Assembly (NCBI GenBank): GCA_944548615.1
Contig: OX155960.1
Coordinates: 10,726,365-10,790,364, forward strand
Length of the DNA: 64,000 bases
DNA from: Micropterix aruncella
Taxonomy: Eukaryota; Arthropoda; Insecta; Lepidoptera; Micropterigidae
Direction of reading: 5' to 3'
A program made the translations under genes and the position numbers. Shown one piece after another: positions 46,430 to 56,840 of this stretch; position 1 is the first letter of the stretch; every line of letters starts with the position of its first letter. The notes beneath the pieces are model-generated. The model searched no databases. It was not told where the DNA came from and saw only the letters and a program-made list of their open reading frames with translations.

Positions 46430-47570
46430 TTTATCAAATAAAACGTATTATTATTATTTTCAAAATTGTCGAAAAACTTGTAAAATTGAGGTTGATGTTA
46501 CATCTTGATTCACAAAACTTACTCTCCGGGAAGCAGTTTGCAAGTATTTGTGATACTAAATTTATTTACAGTGACATGGATAAAGGAAAAAAAACCATAG
46601 GCATATTTTTCGGCCCGTGTAAAGCCTTTGATACAGTCTAGCACGATATTCTGTGGCAATTGCTAGTTAACTTTGGTGTCAATGGCAGAGGAAACAATTG
46701 GTTCCAAAGTAACATTGAGGATAGATCTCAAGTAGGTAACTGCTATTTATTTATTTTAAAGTCATTAACAAATACTATTGCGTTTGCTACTTTTTACAGA
46801 CCGTAACCAATGGCGAAACATTAACTGAGTGAACTCTTCGTAGCTATATTTGTTCAACGCCGCCGCCAACTGGGATAAACCAGTTCCAGGGCTAGCGTTT
46901 CTAAAACATTTTAACCCTTGGAGTAAATGGGTATTTTCATGGATGCATCTGTCTCTTTTGCAGGATTTTCGGCGACATCGACTTAAAGTACTATAACTAC
47001 GAAACTACTACACCAATCATAAAAAAAACAACTGCACAATGATTGCATTGAAATTTCGAATATAGAATACTGAAATATCATTTTGTAAAACAATTAGATA
47101 ATTATGAATAAATATGAGAACGTCAAAGAAGTGAAAAAAACGCGCGACCAGATTTGGTCGACTCGTACTCAACGGATAATTGTTTCGCAACCAGATTTGG
47201 TTGACTCATACTCAACGGGTTAACACAAGTTGAGAATGATAACTAAAATAAATTACCTTACGTACAAAAGAAATCTAAATACAAAAAAAGAAATAAAAAT
47301 CAAAGAAATATAAAACAATAATGTCAAATTTTTTTTAATGATCGGGGTAAAGAAAATAGTCAAATTAATAACTAAAATAATCTAAAATGCAATAACTAAA
47401 ATTAAATATAGCTATATTATAGTCAAAACAACAATATGTGACAAAATGATTGCTAATAATGGTGTAGCCCAGGGTAATATGTTGTTCGTACTTTATGTGA
47501 ACGATCTATGTGATTTATCCCCGGGCATATATTTTTTTATCACCGACGATACTGTCATATTTGTTTAGAC
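46430..47570 (+). pseudogene. LINE reverse transcriptase fragment split by an insertion
   Basis: KLVKLRLMLHLDSQNLLSGK, MDKGKKTIGIFFGPCKAFDT and ILWQLLVNFGVNGRGNNWFQ (46470-46740) are the N-terminal RT blocks. After an insert that includes the TTAA element at 46915-47219, NGVAQGNMLFVLYVNDLCDL and FFITDDTVIFV (47455-47567) give the second half; TDDT stands for the YADD box. Stop codons and an aspartate-to-glycine change (FLD to FFG) show decay. Confidence 0.77.
46915..47219. mobile_element. TTAA-flanked MITE (piggyBac-like), copy 1, 305 bp
   Basis: CCCTTGGAGTAAATGGG on the left, CATACTCAACGGG on the right, TTAA at 46911-46914 and 47220-47223. Nearly identical in reverse orientation to 62236-62540 and exactly the same length. 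The right end contains a duplicated ACCAGATTTGGT-type palindromic segment. Confidence 0.87.
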
Positions 47571-47784
47571 TTATTCTTGGAAGAAAGCAATAAGGAAAGC
47601 ATAAAGTAGCCTCAGTATTACCAAAAAACGGCTTGATCACAGCATTCCGAAATACTTAGCCTTCGAAATTCATCCTCCTAACTGTACCATTGATCAACCC
47701 CTAAAAACACACATACATATGCATACAAGTGAATATATTAAAAAGAATAAAAATCACGACTGTATAAAGAGAACTATTATATTT

Positions 47785-48855
47785 ATAATTATTTTTATTA
47801 CGGTCTTTATATGAAATATTTATGGTTTATGTATTTACCCATATAGATACATGTATATTTTCGGAATGTACTCAATCAGACCTTTCATTTGACACTAAAC
47901 GCATATGTGTATGTTAAGAGCCTTATTACAAAATAGCGTAGGTATTCTTTTAAAATGAGTTGAAAAAATGAACGCATTTTTTTTTTGGATGTAACTATAA
48001 AAGATAGGATAAATAAATATATAAATAAATAAATAACTATTCAACCCTGGGAGAAAACCGCGGCACTGAGCGCTCTTCTCTTGCGCAAGCAAATATATAC
48101 ACAATTTCTAATTGTTTTTTGCAGTGTTTTCTCCTTTCTAATGACAATAATTTATATTATGTCGTATTGCTAAAAGAGTGAACTTTAATATAGTATAAGT
48201 ATTATATAAGAATCTTATTTTATTTCTGAGAAAATTAGAATGATACAGGAAGATTTTTTTTAATTTTGTGTAATTGTAAGTAATGTATACCTTGGATATG
48301 TGGTCAAAAAACGAAAAAATAAAGCCGTAGTGTACATCAAGAATACATGACGGACATAAAAAAAAATAGTATACGGTTTTCTTGTAGTGATATTACTGTA
48401 TTAAGGAGCTCAAAGTTTGCCTTCCGAGCGTTTTACGAATAACGACTTTCGGAAAATGGGCTGAATAAGTAAATAATATTCGTTAGATCTAAAATTAATG
48501 GCCGCTATGGTCAACATCAAGAAATGGTCCAGGTAATTCAGTAATTAAAGTTTGTAGAAATCTCTTCATTTCTTGGAATTAGAACGCCAAAAATCCACTT
48601 TTCTTGCCTTTCTGGAAAAAATATGTGATAGGGCTCTTAATATATTGACATTTGGACATTTCCACAACTAATTACTTGGTATTTGGACAGTTAAGATACC
48701 CTATGACACTCGGGATGACATAACAATACCACACACTTCTAAACTAAGTTAAGCGTTTAGAAGCTATAGTGGATTAAAGACACAAAAAACATACATAGAT
48801 TAACCCTGAGCACGTTACACTCCTTTTTTGTTGGGCAGTCGTGTAAAAAGATTCC
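47785..48855 (+). repeat. Repeat family H copy, split by a TTAA element
   Basis: Left half CAGACCTTTCATTTGACACTAAAC, right half ATTGACATTTGGACATTTCC, CTCGGGATGACATAACAATACC. Compare the uninterrupted copies at 28555 and 51535. Confidence 0.78.
47918..48636. mobile_element. TTAA-flanked element of 719 bp
   Basis: GAGCCTTATTACA and TGTGATAGGGCTC are 13-bp imperfect inverted ends. TTAA lies at 47914-47917 and 48637-48640. The target is a family H repeat whose empty form is seen at 28618-28621. Non-coding. Confidence 0.85.
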
Positions 48856-48930
48856 AAATGCAAATGTCTTACCATCTAAAAAGATTTTTCTGTTAAATAT
48901 TTCGGCATATTGATTGATTCTAATCTCAGC

Positions 48931-49145
48931 TGAGAGCTACAAATATAAACCCTTACGAAGAGGAACAGAATTAGTATATGTTTTCAGTGAACTTCAAATC
49001 TGCTATCAAAGGCAACTTTGTGAATGGTTTACATGGCACTATGCCAGGGTTTATAAGTTCACGGGATAATTGGTTGGGGTGTCTGTACTAAGTCTTTCGA
49101 TACTCTTCTTAAGGCTCATTAACTTTTATTGTGAGTCATTAATAA
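48931..49145 (+). repeat. Repeat family F, copy 2
   Basis: GAGCTACAAATATAAACCCTTA, GTGAATGGTTTACATGGCACT and CAGGGTTTATAAGTTCACGGG, as at 40036-40260. Confidence 0.75.
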
Positions 49146-49239
49146 AAAACCTCCCCGTTGTAGTTCAGAGCAACAGTTTAACTAATTACATGTATTTTAT
49201 AATAGGTAAATATTTGTTGAACAGCTGCTCATTCATTTT

Positions 49240-49643
49240 TATAAACATAGAAATGACCAAGCATGCAATGTTACATTTTGTGATACCTCGGGGTAAGAAC
49301 GACATTTGCACAAAGCATGCTTGGTGCATTGCACCCCGAATGTACAATAAACTTCAAGAACGAGTTAAAACATTAGATAGCGTCTGTAGCCCCGTTGACA
49401 CCGGTTCTCCTCTTTGTTATCGAAGTTAAGCAGCGGCGGGAGCAGTCAATACTAGGATGGGTGACCGCCTGAGTGTTTGACTGTGTGATGCTACAAATGC
49501 CCACCTAGAAGATGGTGCCAATAGGCAACAAAGGTGGGTTCCACGAAAAGGCATATGCCTTGTAGGTTAAAAAAAAAGAAAAAAAAGATATTATTAATAG
49601 TATCAAAACTAGAATTAATAAATGTTTAATTTGTTTAAAATAG
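49240..49643 (+). pseudogene. LINE ORF2 C-terminus interrupted by a 5S-derived SINE
   Basis: NDICTKHAWCIAPRMYNKLQ then ERVKTLD is the W.IAP++YNKLP..+K.L ending of a LINE ORF2. At 49380 a SINE intervenes. The same frame resumes at 49587 as DIINSIKTRINKCLICLK and stops at 49641-49643. Confidence 0.78.
49380..49586 (+). mobile_element. 5S-rRNA-derived SINE (SINE3 type)
   Basis: CACCGGTTCTC, ATCGAAGTTAAGCAGCG, GGGAGCAGTCAATACTAGGATGGGTGACCGCCTGAG-type text follows 5S rRNA, including box A (AGTTAAGCAGCG) and box C (GGATGGGTGACCGCCTG). After about 95 bases the 5S similarity ends and a unique body begins (TGCTACAAATGCCCACCTAG, AACAAAGGTGGGTTCCACG), ending in an A-rich tail (49568-49586). GATA flanks both sides (49376-49379 and 49587-49590). 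Confidence 0.85.
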
Positions 49644-50049
49644 ATCGGTTATTATTAGTTAAACTTTAAATAGGTACTGTGTATTTTTTTAAATCTCTAC
49701 CTTATAAGCCCTATTTTTATAGATCAGCACACAATCCAAATTAGGTTGTAGGTCGCACACGAAGGTTTAGGCGTAAGCATGTGTGACGGCCCTCTCGTTG
49801 CATGGTATTGGGATGAACAAATTTAAATGACAATAATTTCTCGTAATCTAATCACAGTTTAATTATTTTGATATGATATCCACTAACGAAAATAAGTTTC
49901 GTCCCATCATTGTCCTCACAATGATGGGAGGAGCCACTAAAACAAAAAGAGGAGAAATCCCATCATTGCGGTTTCGTTCTATACCCATTTATTTGTGGAT
50001 AAATAAAAACAATTTATTAGACATAGACATATTAATGCGATCTGCTCGT

Positions 50050-50290
50050 TTGCAGAGTTGAGTTTGTAAAGTCACGGGTTCGATTCCCGGATGGGTTACC
50101 ATATTCCGTCGGGACAAAATTAACAGAATTGCATTTCAACTCTGTCGATTGAATGCAATAACAAGACACATACTTACACACATGTTACACGCACACACAT
50201 ATAAAATCTTCATAGTAGGGTTGGTTGGAAGAGATTGTCACATGACAATAAACCCACCCCTTTGTGAGATTCACAATAAAAAGTGTAAAC
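50050..50290 (+). mobile_element. tRNA-derived SINE, 5'-damaged copy
   Basis: Retains the B box (GGGTTCGATTCCCGG at 50079-50093) and the body (TTAACAGAATTGCATTTCAAC, GAATGCAATAACAAGACAC, GTAGGGTTGGTTGGAAGAG) of the SINE at 14594. The A-box half is replaced by unrelated text. Confidence 0.82.
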
Positions 50291-50482
50291 AAGGGTTATG
50301 GGTAAAACGATCAATGTATTTTTGAAAATCAATCCGTGATAAGAATCATTTAGCAATACGCCACAAGATGGTATTATTATATCATTTACACAAAATAAAA
50401 TGACTAATAATTTTTCCCACATACCTATCTATATTTTTAATTATTATCAGATTTTATGTTCTCGGCAAAACAAAAAAAATCT

Positions 50483-51130
50483 AAATCAAATTATTTTATT
50501 TATGTCCTAAATTAATGTCCTAAAAACTAATACATATATGTAAAGACATAGTTACAATTACATTTAAAATTGTGATATGATTACATTCTTTATTCAAAAG
50601 AAGAAGAATGCTTACTCCTAAGAAATTACCAAAATATATAGGTATTATTGCAGAATTAAATTGAGTCTCACCAATGTGTTATGATGGATAAAAAACATTA
50701 AGATATGTATGATACGTAGAAATGAACTCAATATGTGCTTCGAAGGGGGAGTGAATGGGTGGTAAGGTGAACGCTCACATGTGGCAAGACAGCTGTCCTA
50801 AACCTACCACAGCCGGTTCGTAAGTCCGGAATCCACTGCTCACCCCCCAGAAGTGTAAAAAAAATAGTATTATGATGGGCCCGACTCCGGTCGGTGAATT
50901 CCATGGCAGCTCCGTTTGTATTTATTTATTGATTCTATTACATTAAATATAATGAATAATGTAATGCAATACAAATAAGAAAGTTAGTATGAACATATTA
51001 TATCAAGTCTTTAAATAACATTCAAAAGAGAATGATTTTTTATAAAATCAATAAATGCCAAAAATAGCAAGTGGGGATTGTCAAAAGTATGATAAAATGT
51101 CTTATGTGATTAGTCAGTGTTTTGTTTGGA
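50483..51130 (-). repeat. Repeat family D, reversed and interrupted
   Basis: 50483-50700 and 50930-51130 match the two halves of 16340-16925 in reverse. The 50710-50925 stretch (GTGAATGGGTGGTAAGGTG ... CCATGGCAGCTCCG) is an insertion not seen elsewhere. Confidence 0.62.
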
Positions 51131-51534
51131 ATTATTATGATTGACTATAGTAACTTGTCTATTTTTCAATAAAAACTTCTGAATTCAATCCTGTTGATGT
51201 TAAATCTGTTAAAAATAGCATCGGGCTTGTTCTTTTTAGCATTTTTTAAAACAGTTTTTATTATTAAAAAAAAACCTGCCCTACCGCTATATAGGTGTTT
51301 ATGAATTGTTTATTAAAAACAAGTACAATAATTAAATAAAATTAAAAACACGACTTAATTTACAAAATATGTTGTATTTAGAATATTAGAAAAAGATTGT
51401 TCTCGCTGAAAAGTACGTTTTGTAAAAGAATAAAAGATCGCCCTATGCCCTGCGGCAGGTATCTTGAAACGATCGCTCGCCGCCGCACTTTAGTCGGTTG
51501 CCCTCGGTCCTCAAGTAATAAAAAGTTTATAATG

Positions 51535-51845
51535 AAATATTTTTGGTTTGTGTATTTATCAGTATGGATACATATAATTACGAAATGTACTCCAACAGAC
51601 TATTCATTCGATACTAAACACGATATATTTATCCTAATTTATTGACATTTGGACATTTAAATAGATAACTATTTATTTGACAATAGAGCACGTTTGGGAC
51701 CCTATAACAACCGGTATGACAACGATTCTAACAATATCACACACTTTTAAATCGGTTCAAGCGTTTAGTAGTTATGGTGGAATAAAGAAACGGAAAACAC
51801 GCATACATTCTCCTTTTTGGGCAGCCGTCAAAAACTGTCAAACTA
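51535..51845 (+). repeat. Repeat family H copy
   Basis: ATGTACTCCAACAGACTATTCA, ATTTATCCTAATTTATTGACAT and AAATCGGTTCAAGCGTTTAG as in 28555-28850; the TTAA site is CTAA here. Confidence 0.75.
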
Positions 51846-51985
51846 CAGAATTGTAGGTGTTTCACGCTTTTTAAAATATCTATATCTCGCTTATTTATAG
51901 AGGTCGAATAAGAAATATTGCAGTTTCGGAATCAGCGTGCTGAATATAGTCGAGCGACATTAATACCAATAATGATATCAATGGA
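51845..51985 (+). repeat. Repeat family G copy
   Basis: GGAATCAGCGTGCTGAATATAGTCGAGCGACATTA recurs at 56280-56315 and, reversed, at 54810-54850 and 54960-55005. Confidence 0.7.
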
Positions 51986-52335
51986 CCCCCTAAAGCTCCT
52001 TTTCTATCAACGTGTGTGAACGGCTTAGCGCTGCAGTTTTATAATACGAGTATAACGAACGCTCTTTCATCGACATGTCGGCCACAAAAAATAAACAAAC
52101 CATATCAACACAGCCGTATATTGCCCTGGATTTCTTGTGTAAACATTTCTTATCATCTTTAAAAATATACAATGTCAAAGCCCGACCGGAAATACCTCAA
52201 TCGAAACATAAAAGCTGTCGGCCAAATATCATTATCCCAAATGACTGGGCGATTATATTTGAATACATAAACAAAAGCAATTGCACATCAAATCACTATT
52301 AAAATGTATCAACGTTTTAAAAATACTCACAGATT

Positions 52336-52674
52336 ATGATATCCAGGAATAAACACAGCAAAACAACCACTTTCCAACACAAAAATATTGCACTTCCCGG
52401 TAAAGCGCTCGCTGGGGAAACAGCTGTGCCGATTGAAAAAGCTATCCTAATTACTAAACACAAAATAACACGTTATAATGGCGACGATAACACACCCGGC
52501 GAACAAAATTCGAGAGTTTCACACACAAAGACGGACGTTTTCAGCTCTACAGATATAAACATGAACCGAAAACGCCGGCGACACCCCGACGAGGACGACC
52601 GACTGGCGCTGCTGGTCGACGACTGGCGTCGCCGGCAGCCATTTGCAATCCGCAAAACGATCAACAAACTATAG
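52336..52674 (+). CDS. Unrecognised open frame of 112 codons upstream of TONSL
   Basis: The last 37 codons (from the ATG at 52561) use G/C at most third positions, unlike the AT-rich surroundings. They encode a charged segment, MNRKRRRHPDEDDRLALLVD then DWRRRQPFAIRKTINKL. No domain is recognised. It lies outside the repeats I could define and about 1.6 kb before the first TONSL exon. It could be a small gene, an exon of one, or chance. I infer no function. Confidence 0.28.
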   Translation: MISRNKHSKTTTFQHKNIALPGKALAGETAVPIEKAILITKHKITRYNGDDNTPGEQNSRVSHTKTDVFSSTDINMNRKRRRHPDEDDRLALLVDDWRRRQPFAIRKTINKL

Positions 52675-54316
52675 AGAAAGATTTCATTATCGTACTTTTA
52701 ATAAAATTAAATGATTAGTTAGAAAATACATGCATTAACGCAAAATGTATACACAAATAAATAAACAGCCAAACACAAATCAATTTCAAAGAATAAAATA
52801 AACAGCTCTATTTGAACATATATCAAAAAATATTGCAAATATTGAAATAGTAAGAAGAGGTAATGTATTAGCAAAATTAACAATTTATTTCAAATTGAGT
52901 GGGATAAAATACGCCTCACACTATCTTGAAATCAGTTTGAAAACGAAGTAATTCTAAACTGGGCATTTATTAAGGCACGCTTGTTCGACGTACCCATGTT
53001 TTACCAATGCTAACTCAATCAAAATCAAATGTAATACCATTGGCCAATCAGAAACGGTCGTATATAGTCAGTCATTGGTGTCAAAACATCATTTGGTTTT
53101 CTGTCGACCGATAAATTTAGTGCAAAAATACAATTAAAATGGAAGCTTAAATTTGTTACTTTTTATGTCCAAAAACATTTATTTATGTTTTTTAATTGAC
53201 TACTTTAATGACAGTATTACGTTAAAGGCAAGTCCAATATTGTTGATATCCTTTCGTTATTAATAATTAATCAAATGAGCGTTTTTATTTGTTTTCTCGA
53301 TTTTACATGAAGTTTGCTTTCGCATATTGCTCCTCAACTATAATTGTTGAGGAGCAATATGACAACTATGACATTGCAGCATGAGGTCCATATTAGTAAA
53401 TTTTAGAGAAACCGCAAAGAGCTGGTCATAAAATAAAACCGTCTGTGATTAAATGAAATAAAATACTAAGCTGGAAGTATGAATTAAGCATATTTCTTAA
53501 AAATGACTTATTAGTGATTTCTTAAGACTATTTTTAATTTTTTGGCGAATTTTCGAAATGTAGACTTCACCTGATCTTGCACCAATATTTTTCAAAAACG
53601 GTAGGTACTACCTATAAGTTTTCTTATTGAAATAAAACACCCCAAATGTCGTATTTTGTAATGTTTTGTATTTAAATGGTGTACCTTGACTTACTTTCCG
53701 AAAATAAACTATAAATAGTATTTAAAGGAAAAAATATTTTTATGCAATGTATGGGCAAGTGCGGATCTGCTTGAAATGAAGGCAAATCGACTTGGTGGAA
53801 TATCTCCCTAATTTGGTAAAAAATCGACACCCCTTTTACACGAATCGATTTTTTAACATATCACATACCTAAACCGCCAAAAATGAATCTGCTCCCCACC
53901 AGTTGCAGTCGTTAATTCCATTATTTAATATTTAGAGTTTATTTTTTGTGGTCGCAACATACGATGACGTTTCTTTTTATGCCGTTTTTTTTAGACGTTT
54001 ATTTTGTGGACGCAACATACGATGACGTTGAAGACATCTCTATTGCATTTGCTGGCAACATTTTCACAATTGGTTGTCAGGATACGTCAAATTTTGGCGG
54101 CTTGTCGCTAAATTGAATATTTCACTGTTTTCTTATGAAAACCAAGTATTTTAGTGTTTTTATGTGTCTATTGTATGCATATACCATGCTTAAACTAAAA
54201 TAGCAATGGGAGTAACAGTATGAACGAACAAAGTATTTATATTTTATAACCTTCAAATGTATTTTGTTTAGTTTTAAAAAAAATAATGTTTTACGGCGTT
54301 ATTATTATTATTACAG
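52675..54316. other. Region expected to hold the TONSL promoter and first exon
   Basis: AT-rich, no repeat family recognised. A perfect hairpin sits at 53323-53361. TTTTGTGGNCGCAACATACGATGACGTT occurs twice, at 53943-53971 and 54001-54029. No ATG followed by a donor in the required phase could be chosen with confidence. Confidence 0.4.
53323..53361. repeat. Perfect 16-bp hairpin
   Basis: CATATTGCTCCTCAAC (53323-53338), loop TATAATT, GTTGAGGAGCAATATG (53346-53361). It has no following T-run and stands alone. Confidence 0.88.
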
Positions 54317-54574
54317 AGCTGCTGAAGAGAAAGGCGAAGGCTAGAAACGAACATAATAAAAAGGTTTTATCGGAGATCTGCCGCGATCTCGCCATATTGT
54401 ACCATGATTCCGAGCGGCCGAAGGATGCCCTGCGGGAATACAAGGAAGAAGTCCGTTTGCACGAAGAGTTGGGATCCAGGATGGAAGTTGCGCGTTGCCA
54501 TCGAATGATGTGTGAAATATATATCGATTTGGATGATTACGATAAGGCGCTCCGGCACGGGGATGTGTTTTTAT
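54317..54574 (+). CDS. TONSL: TONSL (Tonsoku-like), first recognised coding exon, TPR region
   Basis: Internal exon of 86 codons of a Tonsoku-like protein. In vertebrates TONSL works with MMS22L in homologous-recombination repair at stalled replication forks and binds newly deposited histones. The acceptor is a ttattacag at 54308-54316 and the donor is gtaagt at 54575. The exon encodes TPR-type helices, with ALREYKEEVRLHEELGS followed by VARCHRMMCEIYIDLDDYDKAL, which match the N-terminal TPR pattern of TONSL (ALxEH..EL.L.E.LGD..G.A.AHR.IGE....). GC at third positions is high compared with the flanks. The exon begins at codon position 2 and ends after codon position 1, joining in frame to 58910. 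No ATG lies at the start of the exon, and the in-frame ATG at 54286 is in the intron-like T/A tract, so a short upstream initiating exon is required and was not found. Family assignment is from recalled motifs; confidence rests on three co-phased exons. Confidence 0.85.
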
Positions 54575-54789
54575 GTAAGTGGATTTTTTTCTTTATTTAC
54601 TTTCCCAGTTGGAATAACTGCAGTAACCTTTTTCAAAAAAAATAAATAATACGCACTAATAGATTCGATCATTTTAATGCTAAATCTGAAAGTAAATAGC
54701 GTTGGATACTTGAAATTAGCAATATTTCAAGACAAAGTTTTAAAGTTACCTACATGTTTAAAGTTACCTACAGTTTTAAAGTTTACCAT

Positions 54790-55010
54790 GTTTTTGACAA
54801 TATTCTATATTCACCCGACTATATTAACCACGCTAATTCCGAATCTGCAATAATCTTTATTCGGACTCAATAAATAAGCGAGATATAGGCATTCAAAGTT
54901 TTCATTCCGCATGTCAACAAACTGCAGCCATTTTGTTTGTACATTCCGTGTGTGAACATACTCGATAAGTGTATTGAATATAGTCGAGTATATCGTAATA
55001 TTGATAACAA
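54790..55010 (-). repeat. Repeat family G, reversed copy
   Basis: TATTCACCCGACTATATTAACCACGC and AATAAATAAGCGAGATATAGGC are the reverse of text at 51880-51960; a second arm GTGTATTGAATATAGTCGAG follows at 54970. Confidence 0.65.
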
Positions 55011-55379
55011 TTAGCGATATTACAGAAATGATTACATTTTGCAGTTTTTAGATTAACTAAATATTTTGAAAAAAAAAACGGTCGGAAAAATACATCTCTC
55101 CGCGATATTTAAAAAAAAAGTGGACTATTTTCGAAGTTTTTTCAATGACTTAGCGTATTGATGACACAAGATATCCTGAAATTCCGTTTGTTTCAGGTTA
55201 CCTTTTGTCATAAGTCATTTCGTAACAACTTCGAGAATTGTCCAATAGTTTTAGATTATCGCAATCATATGTCAATACTAAAAGCTTTACAGGTAATGTT
55301 TTTTTTCGAATTTCATGCAGAATTCGAAAAAAAAATTGCATGTGGTGATATTTCCATAATTGAGAATTTTCTATTGTGA

Positions 55380-56230
55380 ATTTCTATTGAGAATTTTCTA
55401 TTGAAAAAGGGGGGCGCCAGTTTTGCATGCGGCAAACTTGCACAAATGTCACTTTTGACAGCTCCAAATTTGTTGAGGGCAGATTTGCAGGAGGCAACCT
55501 TGCAGGCGGGGGGGGGCGCCAGTTTTGCATGCGGCAATTTTGCACAAATGTCACTTTTGACAGGTCCAAATTTGTTGAGGGCAGATTTGCAGGAGGCAAC
55601 CTTGCAGGAAGCAACCTTGCAGGCGGCAACCTTCAGTACAGTTTTTAAGTTTTTCTGTTAGGTTAGGTTAGGTTTTTCTTTCCCTAAAATCGAAGTGACA
55701 TTAATTACCGGCATCCTTGTAGTGGATGACTTTTATACATCAAACTTTTAAGTTTTTCTGTTAGGTTAGGTTAGGTCATTTTGACATTTGCAAAACTGCC
55801 TTCTGCAAGATTGCCTTCTGCAAAACTGCCGCCTGCAAGAATGCCGTCTGCAAGATTGCCGTCTGCAAATTTGCCTTCTGCAAGTTTGATGGGACCCGCA
55901 GGCGGCAACCTTGCAGGCGGTAAACTTCAGTACATCAAACTAAACATTATTAAGTTTTTCTGTTAGGTTAGGTTAGGTTTTTCTTTCCCTAAAATCGAAG
56001 TGACATTAATTACCGGCATCCTTGTAGTGGATGATTTAGTACATCAAACTAAACATTAAAAAAAAATGTTTTAAGTTTTTCTGTTAGGTTAGGTTAGGTT
56101 CTCGAAACGTCAGTTTGACATTTGCAAAACTGCCTTCTGCAAGATTGCCTTCTGCAAAACTGCCGCCTGCAAGATTGCCGTCTGCAAGATTGCCGTCTGC
56201 AAATTTGCCTTCTGCAAGTTTGATGGGACC
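55380..56230. repeat. 15-bp minisatellite in both orientations with TTAGG tracts
   Basis: Units of the TGCAAGATTGCCTTC type run at 55788-55885 and 56120-56225. The reverse type, GGCGGCAACCTTGCA, runs at 55480-55635 and 55898-55925. Between them GTTAGGTTAGGTTAGG occurs four times (near 55659, 55762, 55962 and 56086). Two copies of CTTTCCCTAAAATCGAAGTG and TACCGGCATCCTTGTAGTGG separate the blocks. Because the unit is 15 bp, all frames without stops give five-residue repeats (GGNLA/GSNLA on +, LPSAR/LPPAN types on both strands). Confidence 0.88.
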
Positions 56231-56231
56231 C

Positions 56232-56330
56232 ATTGAAAAATACAATTTATTTATCGAGACCGACTATATATTATTGCAGATTCGGAATCAGCATGGTGAA
56301 TATAGTCGAAAGACATTTAAAAATCAACAA
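56232..56330 (+). repeat. Repeat family G copy
   Basis: TTGCAGATTCGGAATCAGCATGGTGAATATAGTCG matches 51925-51965. Confidence 0.68.
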
Positions 56331-56389
56331 TCTAGGAGAGGTTCCTATACTGCAGTTATAACTCCCGGTCCACTAACTGACAAGGAGGG

Positions 56390-56840
56390 AAAGTATTGTG
56401 AACGCGCATTTTTTTTTCGAGATGAAGATGGAAATATCCTTTTTGAGCCCTCCTGAGACGATCAGGACCAGTTTCAGATAGAAATAGGTCTGTGTGTCTG
56501 CCTGTCTCTCTGTTTATCTGTCTGTCTTTATGGCTTAGTGTGTGTATTCCTCCACGATAGCGTCCAAACGCTTATTCCGATTGAGCTGAATTTGGTATGC
56601 AGGCATCATTTGGTCAAGGCAAGAGTTGAAAAGATTATGGTTGATATCGGTCCACCAGGGGGGCACACTAGTCATATTTCAATCTATAAATGTTGAACAT
56701 AGAGACTTGAAATTTGGCATACACATAAAATTTGGGCCGAAATCACATTGTGAATTTTTTGTTGGAAAATCTCGTATTCAAGCTAGGATAATAATATTTA
56801 CAAATGCCCAAATGATCGAGTAAAAAAAATCCAAGACATA
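56390..56840 (+). repeat. Repeat family A copy
   Basis: GGAAAGTATTGTGAACGCGCA (also at 41414), TATTCCTCCACGATAGCGTCC, CATTTGGTCAAGGCAAGAGTTG and GACTTGAAATTTGGCATACAC in order. Confidence 0.78.

Noticed and set aside
49395..49480. 5S rRNA gene
   Set aside because: Only the inner part of 5S is present, the start is diverged, and a SINE body with an A tail follows.
52075..52302. 75-codon open frame upstream of the 112-codon frame
   Set aside because: No codon bias, overlaps the end of family G and H repeat DNA, and no recognisable domain.
54286..54316. ATG at 54286 as the TONSL start
   Set aside because: It translates an ATT-repeat polypyrimidine-like tract ending in TTACAG. An acceptor there fits the family better.
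55384..55661. Pentapeptide-repeat protein
   Set aside because: Equal openness on both strands and in several frames is explained by a 15-bp DNA repeat; there is no start context or conserved flank.
55656..56100. Internal telomere or chromosome-end relic
   Set aside because: Each TTAGG tract has only about three units and is tied to the minisatellite spacer.
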